Shown here: positions 46,274-54,182 of the stretch, piece after piece
How the letters are laid out: the number at the start of each line of letters is the position of its first letter
Position numbering within the stretch: position 1 is the first letter of the stretch
Source of the DNA: Conexibacter arvalis
GTDB taxonomy: Bacteria > Actinomycetota > Thermoleophilia > Solirubrobacterales > Solirubrobacteraceae
Reading direction: 5' to 3'
NCBI RefSeq assembly: GCF_014199525.1
Contig: NZ_JACHNU010000004.1
Span: forward strand, 371,969 to 435,968
DNA length: 64,000 nucleotides
The notes under the pieces: generated by a model
The model's input: only the letters and a program-made list of their open reading frames with translations
Databases searched by the model: none
What the model was told of the DNA's origin: nothing
Translations under genes and position numbers: made by a program

Positions 46274-47227
46274 TCAGCCTGCGCCGCTGCTGTTGAAGCC
46301 CTCCGGCAGCCCCTGCTCGGAGGCCTCCGGCGGGTTGTCGAGCAGCAGCCGCGGGACGGTCACGAATCTGTAGCCCTGTCTGCGCAGCAGCGGCACGATC
46401 CGCTCGACCGCGGCTATCGTCTGCGTGCGATCGCCGCCGCCGTCGTGCATCAGCACGATCGCGCCCGGATGTATCCCGGAGACGACCTTGTCGACGATCG
46501 CGTCGACGCCCGGCTTCGTGTAGTCCTCGCTGTCGACCGACCACAGCACCGACAGCATTCTCAGCCTCCCCAGCACCTCGTGGGTCGTCTGGTCGTAGGC
46601 GCCGTACGGCGGGCGGAAGAGGCGCGGATAGGCGGCGCCCGAGTCCTCGATCGTCTGCGCCGCGCCGGCGATCTGGGCGCGCTGGTCGACGGCCGACAGC
46701 TGCGTCAGGTTGGGATGGTCGACCGTGTGGTTGTCGATCGGCACGCCCGCGTCGATCAGCCGCTGGACCGTCTGCGGGAACTGCGCCACGTTCTTGCCGA
46801 GCATGAAGAAGGTCGCCGGGACCCTCATCCGCTCGAGCAGGTCGAGCAGCGCGTCGGTGTCCGCGCCCGGCCCGTCGTCGAAGGTCAGCGCGACCTCCCT
46901 CGTCTGTCTGCCGCCCATCCGCACGAGCGGCATCTTCGCCAGCGTGTCGTCGATCGCGGCGTTCTCCCGCGACCGCTGCTCGAGCGAGAAGGAGCCCCTG
47001 CCGGCGCCGGCGAGCATGCCGAGGTGGCCGAACCAGCCGACCTCCGTCTGCTCGGCCTGCGCCTGCGAGCCGCCGCCGCGGCTGCCGGCCCCGACGATCA
47101 CGCCGACCAGCAGCGCGCAGAGCGCGACGGCGGCGAGCAGGGACGCGCGGCGGCGCCGGTAGCGCAGCTCCCTCTGCGTCGGGCGCGCCGGCCCGCGAAT
47201 CACCCTCAACAGCTCGTCGACGTTCAT
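46274..47227 (-). CDS. Membrane-anchored polysaccharide deacetylase
   Basis: A 317-residue NodB-fold deacetylase. One N-terminal transmembrane helix (LLAAVALCALLVGVIVGAG, about residues 29-47) anchors it outside the membrane. NodB motifs are ALTFDDGPGADT (metal Asp), DNHTVDHPNL (metal His pair), LFRPPYGAYD, and GAIVLMHDGGGDR. Targets are usually peptidoglycan or other N-acetylated glycans. I start at ATG 47227; a longer frame to 47305 would overlap the divergent glycosyltransferase start. Confidence 0.88.
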   Translation of the reverse strand: MNVDELLRVIRGPARPTQRELRYRRRRASLLAAVALCALLVGVIVGAGSRGGGSQAQAEQTEVGWFGHLGMLAGAGRGSFSLEQRSRENAAIDDTLAKMPLVRMGGRQTREVALTFDDGPGADTDALLDLLERMRVPATFFMLGKNVAQFPQTVQRLIDAGVPIDNHTVDHPNLTQLSAVDQRAQIAGAAQTIEDSGAAYPRLFRPPYGAYDQTTHEVLGRLRMLSVLWSVDSEDYTKPGVDAIVDKVVSGIHPGAIVLMHDGGGDRTQTIAAVERIVPLLRRQGYRFVTVPRLLLDNPPEASEQGLPEGFNSSGAG

Positions 47228-47303
47228 CCCGCACCGAGAGGATGGCGAATCGGACGGACGCGCGCCGTCCCGCTCATCCCCGTCCACTACTGTTCGGCGC
47301 CGC

Positions 47304-48062
47304 ATGGAACCAGTCGTCTGGGTGATCGTGCCGACCTACAACGAGGCCGGCCCCATCGAGCGCACGCTGCGCGAGGCGGCGCAGGCGCTGTCGCTGGCGG
47401 CGCCCGGCCGCCACCGGATCCTGGTCGTCGACGACAACTCCCCCGACGGCACGGCGGCGATCGCCGAGCGGGTCGGCGCCGAGCTCGGCGGCGTCGTCGA
47501 GGTGCTGCGGCGACCCGGCAAGGGCGGCCTCGGCCAGGCGTACCTGGCCGGCTTCGCGCACGCGCTGGCGGGCGGCGCCGACCTGGTCTGCGAGATGGAC
47601 GCCGACCTCTCGCACGACCCGCTCCACCTGCCCGATCTGCTGGCGGCGGCCGCCGAGGCCGACGTCGTGCTCGGCTCGCGCTACGTGCGCGGCGGCGGCG
47701 TCACCGACTGGGGGCCGCTGCGGCGGCTGGTCAGCCGCGGCGGCTGCGTCTACGCGCGGCTCGTGCTCGGCCTCCCGCAGCGCGACCTGACCGGCGGCTA
47801 CAAGGTGATCCGCCGCGAGGTGCTCGAGGCGATCGAGCTGGAGAGCGTCCGCTCGCAGGGCTACGTCTTCCAGATCGAGATCACCTACCGCGCCGTGCTC
47901 GCCGGCTTCCGCGTGACCGAGGTCCCGATCGTCTTCAGAGACCGCACGATCGGCACGAGCAAGATGTCGGCGCGGATCGCGGTCGAGGCGGCGTGGCGCG
48001 TCCCGCAGCTGCGCCGCAGCGCACCGGCCGCGCTCGCGCGCGTCGCGGCGGCCCGTCGCTAG
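47304..48062 (+). CDS. Polyprenol-phosphate mannosyltransferase-like GT2
   Basis: A 252-residue family 2 glycosyltransferase of the DPM1/Ppm1 type that transfers a sugar (usually mannose from GDP-mannose) to polyprenol phosphate. Marks are VIVPTYNEAGPI, LVVDDNSPDGTA, CEMDADLSHDP (DxD), GSRYVRGGGVTDW, DLTGGYKVIRREVLE and QGYVFQIEITYRA. There are no membrane helices, as in the soluble catalytic form. TACTGT lies 10 nt before the ATG. Its product would feed envelope glycan assembly; the divergent neighbour modifies glycans too. Confidence 0.9.
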   Translation: MEPVVWVIVPTYNEAGPIERTLREAAQALSLAAPGRHRILVVDDNSPDGTAAIAERVGAELGGVVEVLRRPGKGGLGQAYLAGFAHALAGGADLVCEMDADLSHDPLHLPDLLAAAAEADVVLGSRYVRGGGVTDWGPLRRLVSRGGCVYARLVLGLPQRDLTGGYKVIRREVLEAIELESVRSQGYVFQIEITYRAVLAGFRVTEVPIVFRDRTIGTSKMSARIAVEAAWRVPQLRRSAPAALARVAAARR

Positions 48063-48068
48063 GCAGCG

Positions 48069-48133
48069 CCGGAAGAACGAGCCCGGGCGAATTCTTCCGG
48101 ACGAAACCAAGGCCGCAGGCCGCCGGTTTCGTC
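48069..48133. terminator. Two adjacent hairpins between convergent genes
   Basis: 48069-48077/48092-48100 form a perfect 9-bp stem (CCGGAAGAA / TTCTTCCGG); 48100-48108/48125-48133 form another (GACGAAACC / GGTTTCGTC). They lie between the convergent glycosyltransferase (stop 48062) and cysE (stop 48132), one per direction. Confidence 0.7.
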
Positions 48134-48878
48134 AGCCGCCGGCGGGGTTCGGGCCGCGCGCCGGGCGGACCTGCGGCAGCTCCGGCTCGGGGCCGACCTC
48201 CGACGGGTCGCCGCCGCGCTCGGCGAGCGCCCGCTCGAGCGCGCCGATGCGGCTGGCGAGCCCCTTTATCGCGTCGGCGACCGGGTCGGGCAGGTGGACC
48301 CAGTCGGCGTCGGGACCCTCGGGGCGGCGGCCGTCGATCCGCACCGGGTGGCCGGGGTTGCCGACGACGGTCGAGTTCGGCGGCACGTCGTGGATGACGA
48401 CGGTGTTGGCGCCGATCTTCGAGCCGTGGCCGATCGTGATCGGCCCGAGCAGCTTCGCGCCGGAGCCGATCGTGACGTTGTCCTCGACGGTCGGATGGCG
48501 CTTGCCGGTCGCGAAGCCGGTGCCGCCGAGCGTGACGCCCTGGTAGAGCGTGACGTCGTCGCCGATCTTCGCCGTCTCGCCGATCACGACCCCCATCCCG
48601 TGGTCGATGAAGAAGCCCGAGCCGATGCACGCCGCCGGGTGGATCTCGATCCCCGTCAGCGCGCGCGAGAAGCCGGCGATCACGCGCGGCACGACCGGCA
48701 CCCGCGCCTCGTAGAGCGCGTGCGCGACGCGGTGGGCGAGGATCGCGTGGACGCCGGGCCAGATCGCGAACACCTCGGCGGGGCCGACGCCGCGCGCGGC
48801 CGGATCGCGCTCCTGCGCGGCGCGCACGTCGCGCCGGATCTCACCGGCGACCCGCTTCAGCGTGCGGAAACCGACCAT
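48132..48878 (-). CDS. cysE: Serine O-acetyltransferase
   Basis: CysE (248 residues) acetylates serine for cysteine synthesis. The left-handed beta-helix is evident: [69 protein letters not shown]-type repeats, and [15 protein letters not shown]. The catalytic His/Asp region is IDHGMG. An extended acidic/Pro-rich tail follows. ATG 48878 is preferred over a TTG at 48884 because TACGCT lies 6 nt before it, fitting a leaderless message. cysK lies 60 nt upstream on the same strand. Confidence 0.94.
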   Translation of the reverse strand: MVGFRTLKRVAGEIRRDVRAAQERDPAARGVGPAEVFAIWPGVHAILAHRVAHALYEARVPVVPRVIAGFSRALTGIEIHPAACIGSGFFIDHGMGVVIGETAKIGDDVTLYQGVTLGGTGFATGKRHPTVEDNVTIGSGAKLLGPITIGHGSKIGANTVVIHDVPPNSTVVGNPGHPVRIDGRRPEGPDADWVHLPDPVADAIKGLASRIGALERALAERGGDPSEVGPEPELPQVRPARGPNPAGG

Positions 48879-48938
48879 GCCCAAAGCGTAGAGGAGGCCA
48901 TGCCGGCCGGATGGTGGCTGTCGCCGCCCGCGCGCCCG

Positions 48939-49868
48939 TCAGGGCGCGAAGAACGGGGTCGAGACGTACCGCTCGCCGGAGTCGGGCAGGATCGTGACGA
49001 TCCGCCTGCCCCTCGACTCGGGCCGCTTGGCGACCTCGATCGCCGCCCACGTCGCGGCGCCGCAGGAGATGCCCGACAGGACGCCCTCGCGGCTGGCGAG
49101 CAGGCGGGCGGTCTCGATCGCGTCCTCGTCGTCGACCGCGATCACCTCGTCGATCAGCCGGCGGTTGAGCACGGCCGGGATGAAGCCGGCGCCGATCCCC
49201 TGGATCTTGTGCGGGCCGGGAGAGTGGCCCGAGAGGACCGCGGAGCTCCGCGGCTCGACCGCGATCACCTGCAGTCTCGGGTTGCGCTGCTTGAGGAACT
49301 CCCCCGCCCCGGTGATCGTGCCGCCGGTCCCGACGCCGGCGACGAGCACGTCGACCGCGCCGTCCATCGCCTCCCAGATCTCCGGCCCGGTCGTGCGGCG
49401 GTGGGCCTCCGGGTTGGCGGGGTTGGTGAACTGGTCTGGCAGGAAGACGTCGTCGCTTCTCGCCATCGCGCGCGCCGCGTCGACCGCCTCGTTCATGCCG
49501 CCGAGCGACTCGGTGATCTCGAAGCGGGCGCCGTACAGTCTCAGCAGGCCCTCGCGCTCGCGGCTCATCCCCTGCGGCAGCGTCAGCACGAGGTCGTAGC
49601 CCTTCGCTGCGCAGACGAAGGCGAGCGCGATGCCGGTGTTGCCGCTGGTCGCCTCGACGATCGTCGTGCGCCCCGGCTCGATCCGCCCCTCGGCCTCGGC
49701 CGCCTCGATCATCGCGACGCCGATGCGGTCCTTGACGCTGCCGCCGGGGTTGAACGCCTCGAGCTTCCCGAACAGCTCGCCGTGCGCCCCTGCGGGCAGG
49801 ATGCGGGTCAGCTGGACCATCGGCGTGCGGCCGACGTGCTCGGCAATGTTGATCGGGATTCGCGTCAT
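48939..49868 (-). CDS. cysK: Cysteine synthase A (O-acetylserine sulfhydrylase)
   Basis: CysK (309 residues) is a fold-type II PLP enzyme that makes cysteine from O-acetylserine and sulfide. The PLP Lys is in FNPGGSVKDRIGVAM; substrate loop ATSGNTGIALAF; phosphate loop GVGTGGTITGAGEFL; GISCGAATWAA near the C-terminus. ATG 49868 gives the normal N-terminus (IAEHVGRTPMVQL). TATCGT lies 10 nt upstream. It precedes cysE, completing serine-to-cysteine synthesis. Confidence 0.95.
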   Translation of the reverse strand: MTRIPINIAEHVGRTPMVQLTRILPAGAHGELFGKLEAFNPGGSVKDRIGVAMIEAAEAEGRIEPGRTTIVEATSGNTGIALAFVCAAKGYDLVLTLPQGMSREREGLLRLYGARFEITESLGGMNEAVDAARAMARSDDVFLPDQFTNPANPEAHRRTTGPEIWEAMDGAVDVLVAGVGTGGTITGAGEFLKQRNPRLQVIAVEPRSSAVLSGHSPGPHKIQGIGAGFIPAVLNRRLIDEVIAVDDEDAIETARLLASREGVLSGISCGAATWAAIEVAKRPESRGRRIVTILPDSGERYVSTPFFAP

Positions 49869-49878
49869 TGACGCTGGA

Positions 49879-49886
49879 ACGATAAT
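49879..49886. promoter_or_regulatory. Overlapping divergent -10 elements (cysK / phosphatase)
   Basis: The eight bases ACGATAAT contain TATCGT on the minus strand (towards cysK) and GATAAT on the plus strand (towards the phosphatase). The two start codons are only 26 bp apart, so neither gene can have a normal ribosome-site leader. Confidence 0.5.
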
Positions 49887-49894
49887 GGTCCGCG

Positions 49895-50572
49895 ATGCCG
49901 ACCACCGCACGGACGCTTGCCACCGGTGCGCTGCTGGCCCTTGGGCTCGCCGCCGCGCCCGCCGCGGCCACCGCCGCCGACGCCCCTTCCGCCGACCCGA
50001 CGCCGGAGCGGATCGCAGAGATCGAGCGCTACTACGAGTCCGGCGCCTGGAAGCGCGACGCCGACGCCGTCGCCGCCCGCGCGCTCAGGCAGTTGAGAGC
50101 GAGCGTCAGGCGAGCGAGAGAGCCGCGCAGACTGGTCGCCGTCTTCGACGTCGACGACACGGCGCTGTCGACCTACGACTGCATGAAGGCCGGCTTCTTC
50201 ACCGACGGCCGCCGCACCGCCTGCGTCGTGACCGGGCCGCACACGGCGATCGCGGGGGTGCTGAAGCTGTTCCGCTACGCGCAGCAGCGCAGAGTCCGCG
50301 TCGCGTTCGTGACCGGCCGGCCCGAGTACGTCAGAACGCTCACGCTGCAGCAGCTGCGCAGAGCCGGCTTCCGCGGCAGATACCAGCTGCTGCTGCGCCC
50401 CTCCGACGACAGACGCCACTCGGTCGTCCCGTTCAAGTCGAGCGCACGCCGCTCGCTGCAGAGAGGCGGCCGCCGCGTCGTGCTCAACATCGGCGACCAG
50501 CGCAGCGACCTCGCCGGCGGCGTCGCGCAGCGGACCTTCAAGCTGCCGAACCCGATGTACACGCTGCCGTAG
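49895..50572 (+). CDS. Exported HAD-family acid phosphatase
   Basis: A 225-residue secreted phosphatase of the class B/vegetative-storage-protein HAD type. Residues 1-28 are a signal peptide (LATGALLALGLAAAPAAA). HAD motif I is AVFDVDDTALSTYD (nucleophile Asp), motif II region VRVAFVTGRPE, and motif IV region VLNIGDQRSDLAGG. It hydrolyses phosphate monoesters outside the membrane. Arginine codons are often AGA, AGG or CGA. GATAAT lies 8 nt before the ATG. Confidence 0.87.
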   Translation: MPTTARTLATGALLALGLAAAPAAATAADAPSADPTPERIAEIERYYESGAWKRDADAVAARALRQLRASVRRAREPRRLVAVFDVDDTALSTYDCMKAGFFTDGRRTACVVTGPHTAIAGVLKLFRYAQQRRVRVAFVTGRPEYVRTLTLQQLRRAGFRGRYQLLLRPSDDRRHSVVPFKSSARRSLQRGGRRVVLNIGDQRSDLAGGVAQRTFKLPNPMYTLP

Positions 50573-50661
50573 GGGCGGCCGCCTCCCCGCTCGCGACCGG
50601 CCGGCCCCGCCGCGCGCGGCGCACCGCGCGCCCGGCGCCGGCGCGCCCTGTGGAGATCATG

Positions 50662-50690
50662 TTGAGATCCCCTGAGAGCGCGCTCATATT
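50662..50690 (+). promoter_or_regulatory. Candidate sigma-70-type promoter
   Basis: TTGAGA (50662-50667), 17-nt spacer, CATATT (50685-50690). It is one of the few A/T-rich spots in the 403-bp gap 50573-50975 and points towards the SemiSWEET-like gene, about 285 nt downstream. Confidence 0.4.
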
Positions 50691-50711
50691 CCCCGTTTCG
50701 GGGCCTCTGAA

Positions 50712-50727
50712 TGTGAGTGAGGTCACA
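50712..50727. promoter_or_regulatory. Consensus CRP-type site TGTGA-N6-TCACA
   Basis: An exact TGTGA / TCACA palindrome with a 6-nt spacer, the canonical half-sites of the CRP/FNR superfamily (GlxR and Crp in actinobacteria). It lies in the only gene-free gap over 300 bp, ahead of a SemiSWEET-like sugar transporter. Confidence 0.55.
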
Positions 50728-50738
50728 GACCCCTTTCC

Positions 50739-50886
50739 ATGCGCAACCACGCTGCGCATACTGCGTTCTACGGGATGGACGCCGGCCAGGCGTCCGCACC
50801 TCGCTTCACCTCTCTCCGGTCGTCCCACGGGCTCCGTCCCGCGGGATCCACGTAAGTCCCTGACGGCGGTTGCGACCGCCGCCGTC
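50739..50886 (+). other. Structured gap with several stem-loops
   Basis: Within 50573-50975 no coding frame is credible. I see ATGCGCA/TGCGCAT (50739-50745/50753-50759), a 7-bp GGACGCC/GGCGTCC stem (about 50775-50793), and GACGGCGG/CCGCCGTC (50862-50869/50879-50886), the last terminator-like. It may be a long structured 5' leader or a small RNA ending near 50886. No known riboswitch core was recognised. Confidence 0.35.
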
Positions 50887-50975
50887 TAGACGGGCCGCCC
50901 GATCCACCATCGCATGGGGCTGCGCGCTGCGGGTCTCGTGCTGCCCTGATCCATCTCTCGAGCTCTCAGATCGCC

Positions 50976-51446
50976 ATGTCCCTCATCTCCATCGCCTCAT
51001 CCTTCGCGATCGTGCTCGGCTTCGCCGGCACCCTGCCCCACATCCGCACGATGGTCCGCAGCAAGTCCTCCAACGGCCAATCCCCCGCTGGCTGGATGAT
51101 CGGCATCACCGTCAACGTCATGACCGGGTATGTGAACCTCGCCGGCGTCGGTGCGGTGATGCTCGGGGTCGGCAACGTGCTCGCCGGCACCTTCTCGACG
51201 ATCGCGCTGGCCTGCGTCGTCCGCTACCGCCGCCCGGCCGCCGAGGCCGCGGCGGTCGCCCCGGGCCCGGGCCCGCTGGCGACGGTCCACGAGCTGCCGA
51301 CGAGCGAGTTCCACGCCATAAAGACGCTGATCGACGAGGAGCACGCGCGCCGCGAGGCGTTCCGCGTCGAGCTCGCTGCGGAGGAGCTCGAGCACGCGCC
51401 GGTCCACGACGCGATCCCCGCCGAGCTCGCGCCGGTCGCGGCGTAG
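50976..51446 (+). CDS. SemiSWEET/PQ-loop-like small transporter
   Basis: A 156-residue protein with three hydrophobic helices (SIASSFAIVLGFAGTLPHI, GWMIGITVNVMTGYVNLAG, AVMLGVGNVLAGTFSTIALA) and a soluble acidic tail of about 65 residues. The three-helix unit with the TLPHIRTMVRSKSSNGQSP loop after helix 1 resembles SemiSWEET sugar transporters, in which a PQ motif occupies this place; here it is PH, so the match is imperfect. A long leader with a CRP-type site precedes it, which fits carbon-source control. Confidence 0.65.
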   Translation: MSLISIASSFAIVLGFAGTLPHIRTMVRSKSSNGQSPAGWMIGITVNVMTGYVNLAGVGAVMLGVGNVLAGTFSTIALACVVRYRRPAAEAAAVAPGPGPLATVHELPTSEFHAIKTLIDEEHARREAFRVELAAEELEHAPVHDAIPAELAPVAA

Positions 51447-51472
51447 GCCGGCCGGCCGCTCAGCCGGCCGGC
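51447..51472. terminator. Bidirectional hairpin terminator
   Basis: A perfect 10-bp stem (GCCGGCCGGC twice; self-complementary) with a 6-nt loop, between the convergent SemiSWEET-like gene (stop 51446) and adenosine deaminase (stop 51476). Confidence 0.7.
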
Positions 51473-51475
51473 GGC

Positions 51476-52489
51476 TCAGCCGGCCGCCGGCTCGGCCGGG
51501 AGCGCCGCCCAGTCGAAGCCGTCGGCGATCGCGCGCAGGCGGGCCTTCGTCTCCTCGCCGCAGAGCGCGCCGGCGACCCCGGCGTCGAACAGCGCGCGCG
51601 GGTCGGCGCCGAGCGAGCGGGCGGCGGCATGCTCCTCGTCGAGCTCGCACGCGAAGAAGGTCGGGTCGTCGGTGTTGACCGTGCACGGCACGCCGGCGGC
51701 GAGCAGCCGCGGCAGCTGATGCGCGGCGACCGAGTCGACGACCGACAGCCGCACGTTGGAGAGGACGCAGACGTCGAGCACCATCGCGCGGTCGGCCAGC
51801 TCGCGCACGAGTCCGGGGTCCTCGACCGCACGCACGCCGTGGCGGATGCGGTCGGCGTGGAGCGCGTCGAGCGCGCCGCGGATCGAAGCGGGGCCGGCGA
51901 CCTCGCCGGCGTGCGGGACGGAGCCGAGGCCGCCGGCGCGCGCGATCTCGAAGGCCGGCGCGTACGGCTCCGGCGGGAACTGCGCCTCCAGGCCGCCGAG
52001 ACCGAGCGCGACGATCCCGCGCTCCTTGTAGCGGACGGCGTGCTCGGCGGTCCGCTTCGCGACCTCGAGGTCGACGCCGCGCGTGATGTCAGGCGTCAGC
52101 CGCACCTCGATCCCGAGCTCCTCGCGCGCCGCCTGCACGCCGTCGGTGAAGCCGGTGAAGACGGTGTCGAGCGAGATCCCCTGGTCGAGCTTGTCGCATG
52201 GCGAGAAGATCGCCTCCAGGTAGACGGCGCCGTGCGCCTGCGCGCGGCGCGCGTAGTCGACGACCAGCTCGCGGTAGTCCTGCTCGGTCTGCAGCGCCGG
52301 GGTCGTCGCGAACCACGCCTCGATGAAGTGCTCGAAGTCGCGGAAGCGCATGAAGTCGGCCAGCTCCTCGACCGTCGCGACCGGCAGCGGGAAGCCGTTG
52401 CGTCTGGCGGCGGCGAACAGCGCCGGCGGCGAGACCGCCCCTTCGAGGTGGACGTGCAGCTCGATCTTCGGATAGCCGGAGGCGGTCAT
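51476..52489 (-). CDS. add: Adenosine deaminase family enzyme
   Basis: A 337-residue zinc aminohydrolase of the adenosine/adenine deaminase family. Zinc ligands and catalytic residues appear in KIELHVHLEGAV, SVPHAGEVAGPASI (His and Glu), RIRHGVRAVED and VNTDDPTFF (Asp pair). The enzyme deaminates adenosine or deoxyadenosine in purine salvage; adenine deaminase is an alternative. TAGGGT lies 7 nt before the ATG. It is divergent from rsgA with a 63-bp gap. Confidence 0.9.
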   Translation of the reverse strand: MTASGYPKIELHVHLEGAVSPPALFAAARRNGFPLPVATVEELADFMRFRDFEHFIEAWFATTPALQTEQDYRELVVDYARRAQAHGAVYLEAIFSPCDKLDQGISLDTVFTGFTDGVQAAREELGIEVRLTPDITRGVDLEVAKRTAEHAVRYKERGIVALGLGGLEAQFPPEPYAPAFEIARAGGLGSVPHAGEVAGPASIRGALDALHADRIRHGVRAVEDPGLVRELADRAMVLDVCVLSNVRLSVVDSVAAHQLPRLLAAGVPCTVNTDDPTFFACELDEEHAAARSLGADPRALFDAGVAGALCGEETKARLRAIADGFDWAALPAEPAAG

Positions 52490-52552
52490 GGGCGCAACCC
52501 TAACGCTGTCGTGTCAAGGTTCGCCATCGTCACATTCGCTACGCTCGCCGCA

Positions 52553-53602
52553 GTGACCGCCTTCCCCGCCGGAATCGGCCGGCGCGACGATCTCGACGCC
52601 GAGCTGAGCGAGCTGCGCGACCAGCTCGGCGAAGCGACGCTCGCCCCCGCGCGGGTGCTCTCCCAGCACAGCGGCGTCTGGCTGGTCGCCGAGCCCGACG
52701 TGCCGGAGCCGCGGCTGGTCCACGCCCGCGCGCGGCTGAGAGAGGAGGCAGAGGGCCCGCCGGTCACCGGCGACTGGGTCGCGCTCGACGACGGCGACGC
52801 GATCGCAGCGGTGCTGCCGCGCCGTGGGACGGTCGTGCGCCGCGCCGTCGGCGAGGGACGGGCCGAGCGGCAGGTGCTCGCGGCCAACGTCGAGCTGGCG
52901 CTGATCGCCGAGCCGCTGCCGGACCCGAACGCCCGCCGCGCCGAGCGGCTGGCGTCGATCGCCGGCGCCGGCGACGTGCCGGTCGCGCTCGTGCTGACGA
53001 AGGCCGACCTCGACCCCGACGCCGACGCGACCGCGCTGCGGCTCGGCCGCGAGATCGGGCTGCCGGACGCGATCGCCGTCTGCTCCAAGAGCGGCGACGG
53101 CGTCGGCATCGTCCGCAGCCTGCTGCCGCCCGGCTCGACCGCGGTCCTGCTCGGCCCGTCCGGCGCCGGCAAGTCGACGCTCGTCAACGCGCTGCTCGGC
53201 GAGGAGCGCCAGGCGACCGGCGACGTGCGCGAGTCCGACCGCCGCGGCCGCCACACGACGGTCACGCGCGAGCTGCTCGGCCTCCCCCACGGCGGCCTGC
53301 TGATCGACACGCCGGGGATGCGCGAGGTCGGCATGTGGGACGGCGGCGTCGACGACAGCTTCGACGACGTCGCCGCGCTCGCGGCCGCCTGCCGCTTCTC
53401 CGACTGCGCGCACGACAGCGAGCCCGACTGCGCTGTGCGCGGCGAGATCGCGCCCGAGCGGCTGGAGGCGTGGCGCAAGCTGGCGAGAGAGCAGGCGTGG
53501 GTCGACGACAGACGCGCGGCGGCCCGCGCGAGGGAGAGACTGGGCCGTTCCTACGGCCGGATCCAGCGCAAGGCGCGGTGGGTGAAGGGCGAGGAGCGAT
53601 GA
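52553..53602 (+). CDS. rsgA: Ribosome small-subunit GTPase RsgA
   Basis: RsgA (349 residues) is a circularly permuted GTPase that helps mature the 30S subunit. An OB-fold (about 35-105) precedes the GTPase domain with permuted motifs: TKADLD (G4), LGPSGAGKSTLVNALLG (G1), HTTVTRELL (G2) and IDTPGMREVG (G3). A zinc site CRFSDCAHDSEPDC closes the domain. The GTG at 52553 is chosen because TACGCT lies 7 nt upstream and the open frame further up is not protein-like. The next gene overlaps by ATGA. Confidence 0.93.
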   Translation: MTAFPAGIGRRDDLDAELSELRDQLGEATLAPARVLSQHSGVWLVAEPDVPEPRLVHARARLREEAEGPPVTGDWVALDDGDAIAAVLPRRGTVVRRAVGEGRAERQVLAANVELALIAEPLPDPNARRAERLASIAGAGDVPVALVLTKADLDPDADATALRLGREIGLPDAIAVCSKSGDGVGIVRSLLPPGSTAVLLGPSGAGKSTLVNALLGEERQATGDVRESDRRGRHTTVTRELLGLPHGGLLIDTPGMREVGMWDGGVDDSFDDVAALAAACRFSDCAHDSEPDCAVRGEIAPERLEAWRKLAREQAWVDDRRAAARARERLGRSYGRIQRKARWVKGEER

Positions 53603-54174
53603 GCGTCGCGCTGCGCCCCGAGCGCGAGGCCGACTTCCCGGCGATCCGCGCGGTGCTGCTGGGCGCCTTCCCGCAGCCGGCCGAGGCCGACCTCGTCGAG
53701 GCGCTGCGGGCCGAGGAGGCGCACGTGCCCGACCTCTGCCTCGTCGCGGAGCGCGACGGCGCGATCGTCGGCCACCTCTTCACCACCGTCGCGGCGCTCG
53801 AGGAGCCCGAGCCGCGGGCCGGCTCGCCGGTCGCCGGCGGAGGGGTCGCCGTCTCCGCCCCGCTGCTCGTGCTCGGCCCGATGGCGGTCGAGCCCGACCT
53901 CCAACGCGCGGGGATCGGCGCGGCGCTGATCGGCGAGCTGCTGCGCCGCGTGCCGGCCGCGGCGCCCGGCGTCCCGCTCGTCTCGGTGCTCGGACACCCC
54001 GGGTACTACCCGCGCTTCGGCTTCGAGCCGGCCCGCCCGCTCGGCGTCCGCCCGCCGTTCGACGTCCCCGACGAGGCGTGGATGGCCTTCCGCCTGCCGG
54101 CCTACCCGCCGCCGGGCGAGCCCCAGCCGACCGGCGTCGTCCGCTACGCCGACGCGTTCTCGGCGGTGACCTGA
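53599..54174 (+). CDS. GNAT-family N-acetyltransferase
   Basis: A 191-residue acetyl-CoA-dependent acyltransferase. LRPEREADFPAIRAV and LVLGPMAVEPDLQRAGIGAALIGELL (acetyl-CoA binding loop, quoted in part as QRAGIGAAL) with LGHPGYYPRFGFEPAR are typical of the YhbS-like group. The substrate is unknown. It is translationally coupled to rsgA. Confidence 0.87.
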   Translation: MSVALRPEREADFPAIRAVLLGAFPQPAEADLVEALRAEEAHVPDLCLVAERDGAIVGHLFTTVAALEEPEPRAGSPVAGGGVAVSAPLLVLGPMAVEPDLQRAGIGAALIGELLRRVPAAAPGVPLVSVLGHPGYYPRFGFEPARPLGVRPPFDVPDEAWMAFRLPAYPPPGEPQPTGVVRYADAFSAVT

Positions 54175-54182
54175 GCGCGGCG

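Noticed and set aside
50671-50680. CCTGAGAGCG resembling a thiamine-riboswitch CTGAGA core
   Set aside because: The matching ACCTGA half and downstream fold are absent, and the next gene is a SemiSWEET-like protein.
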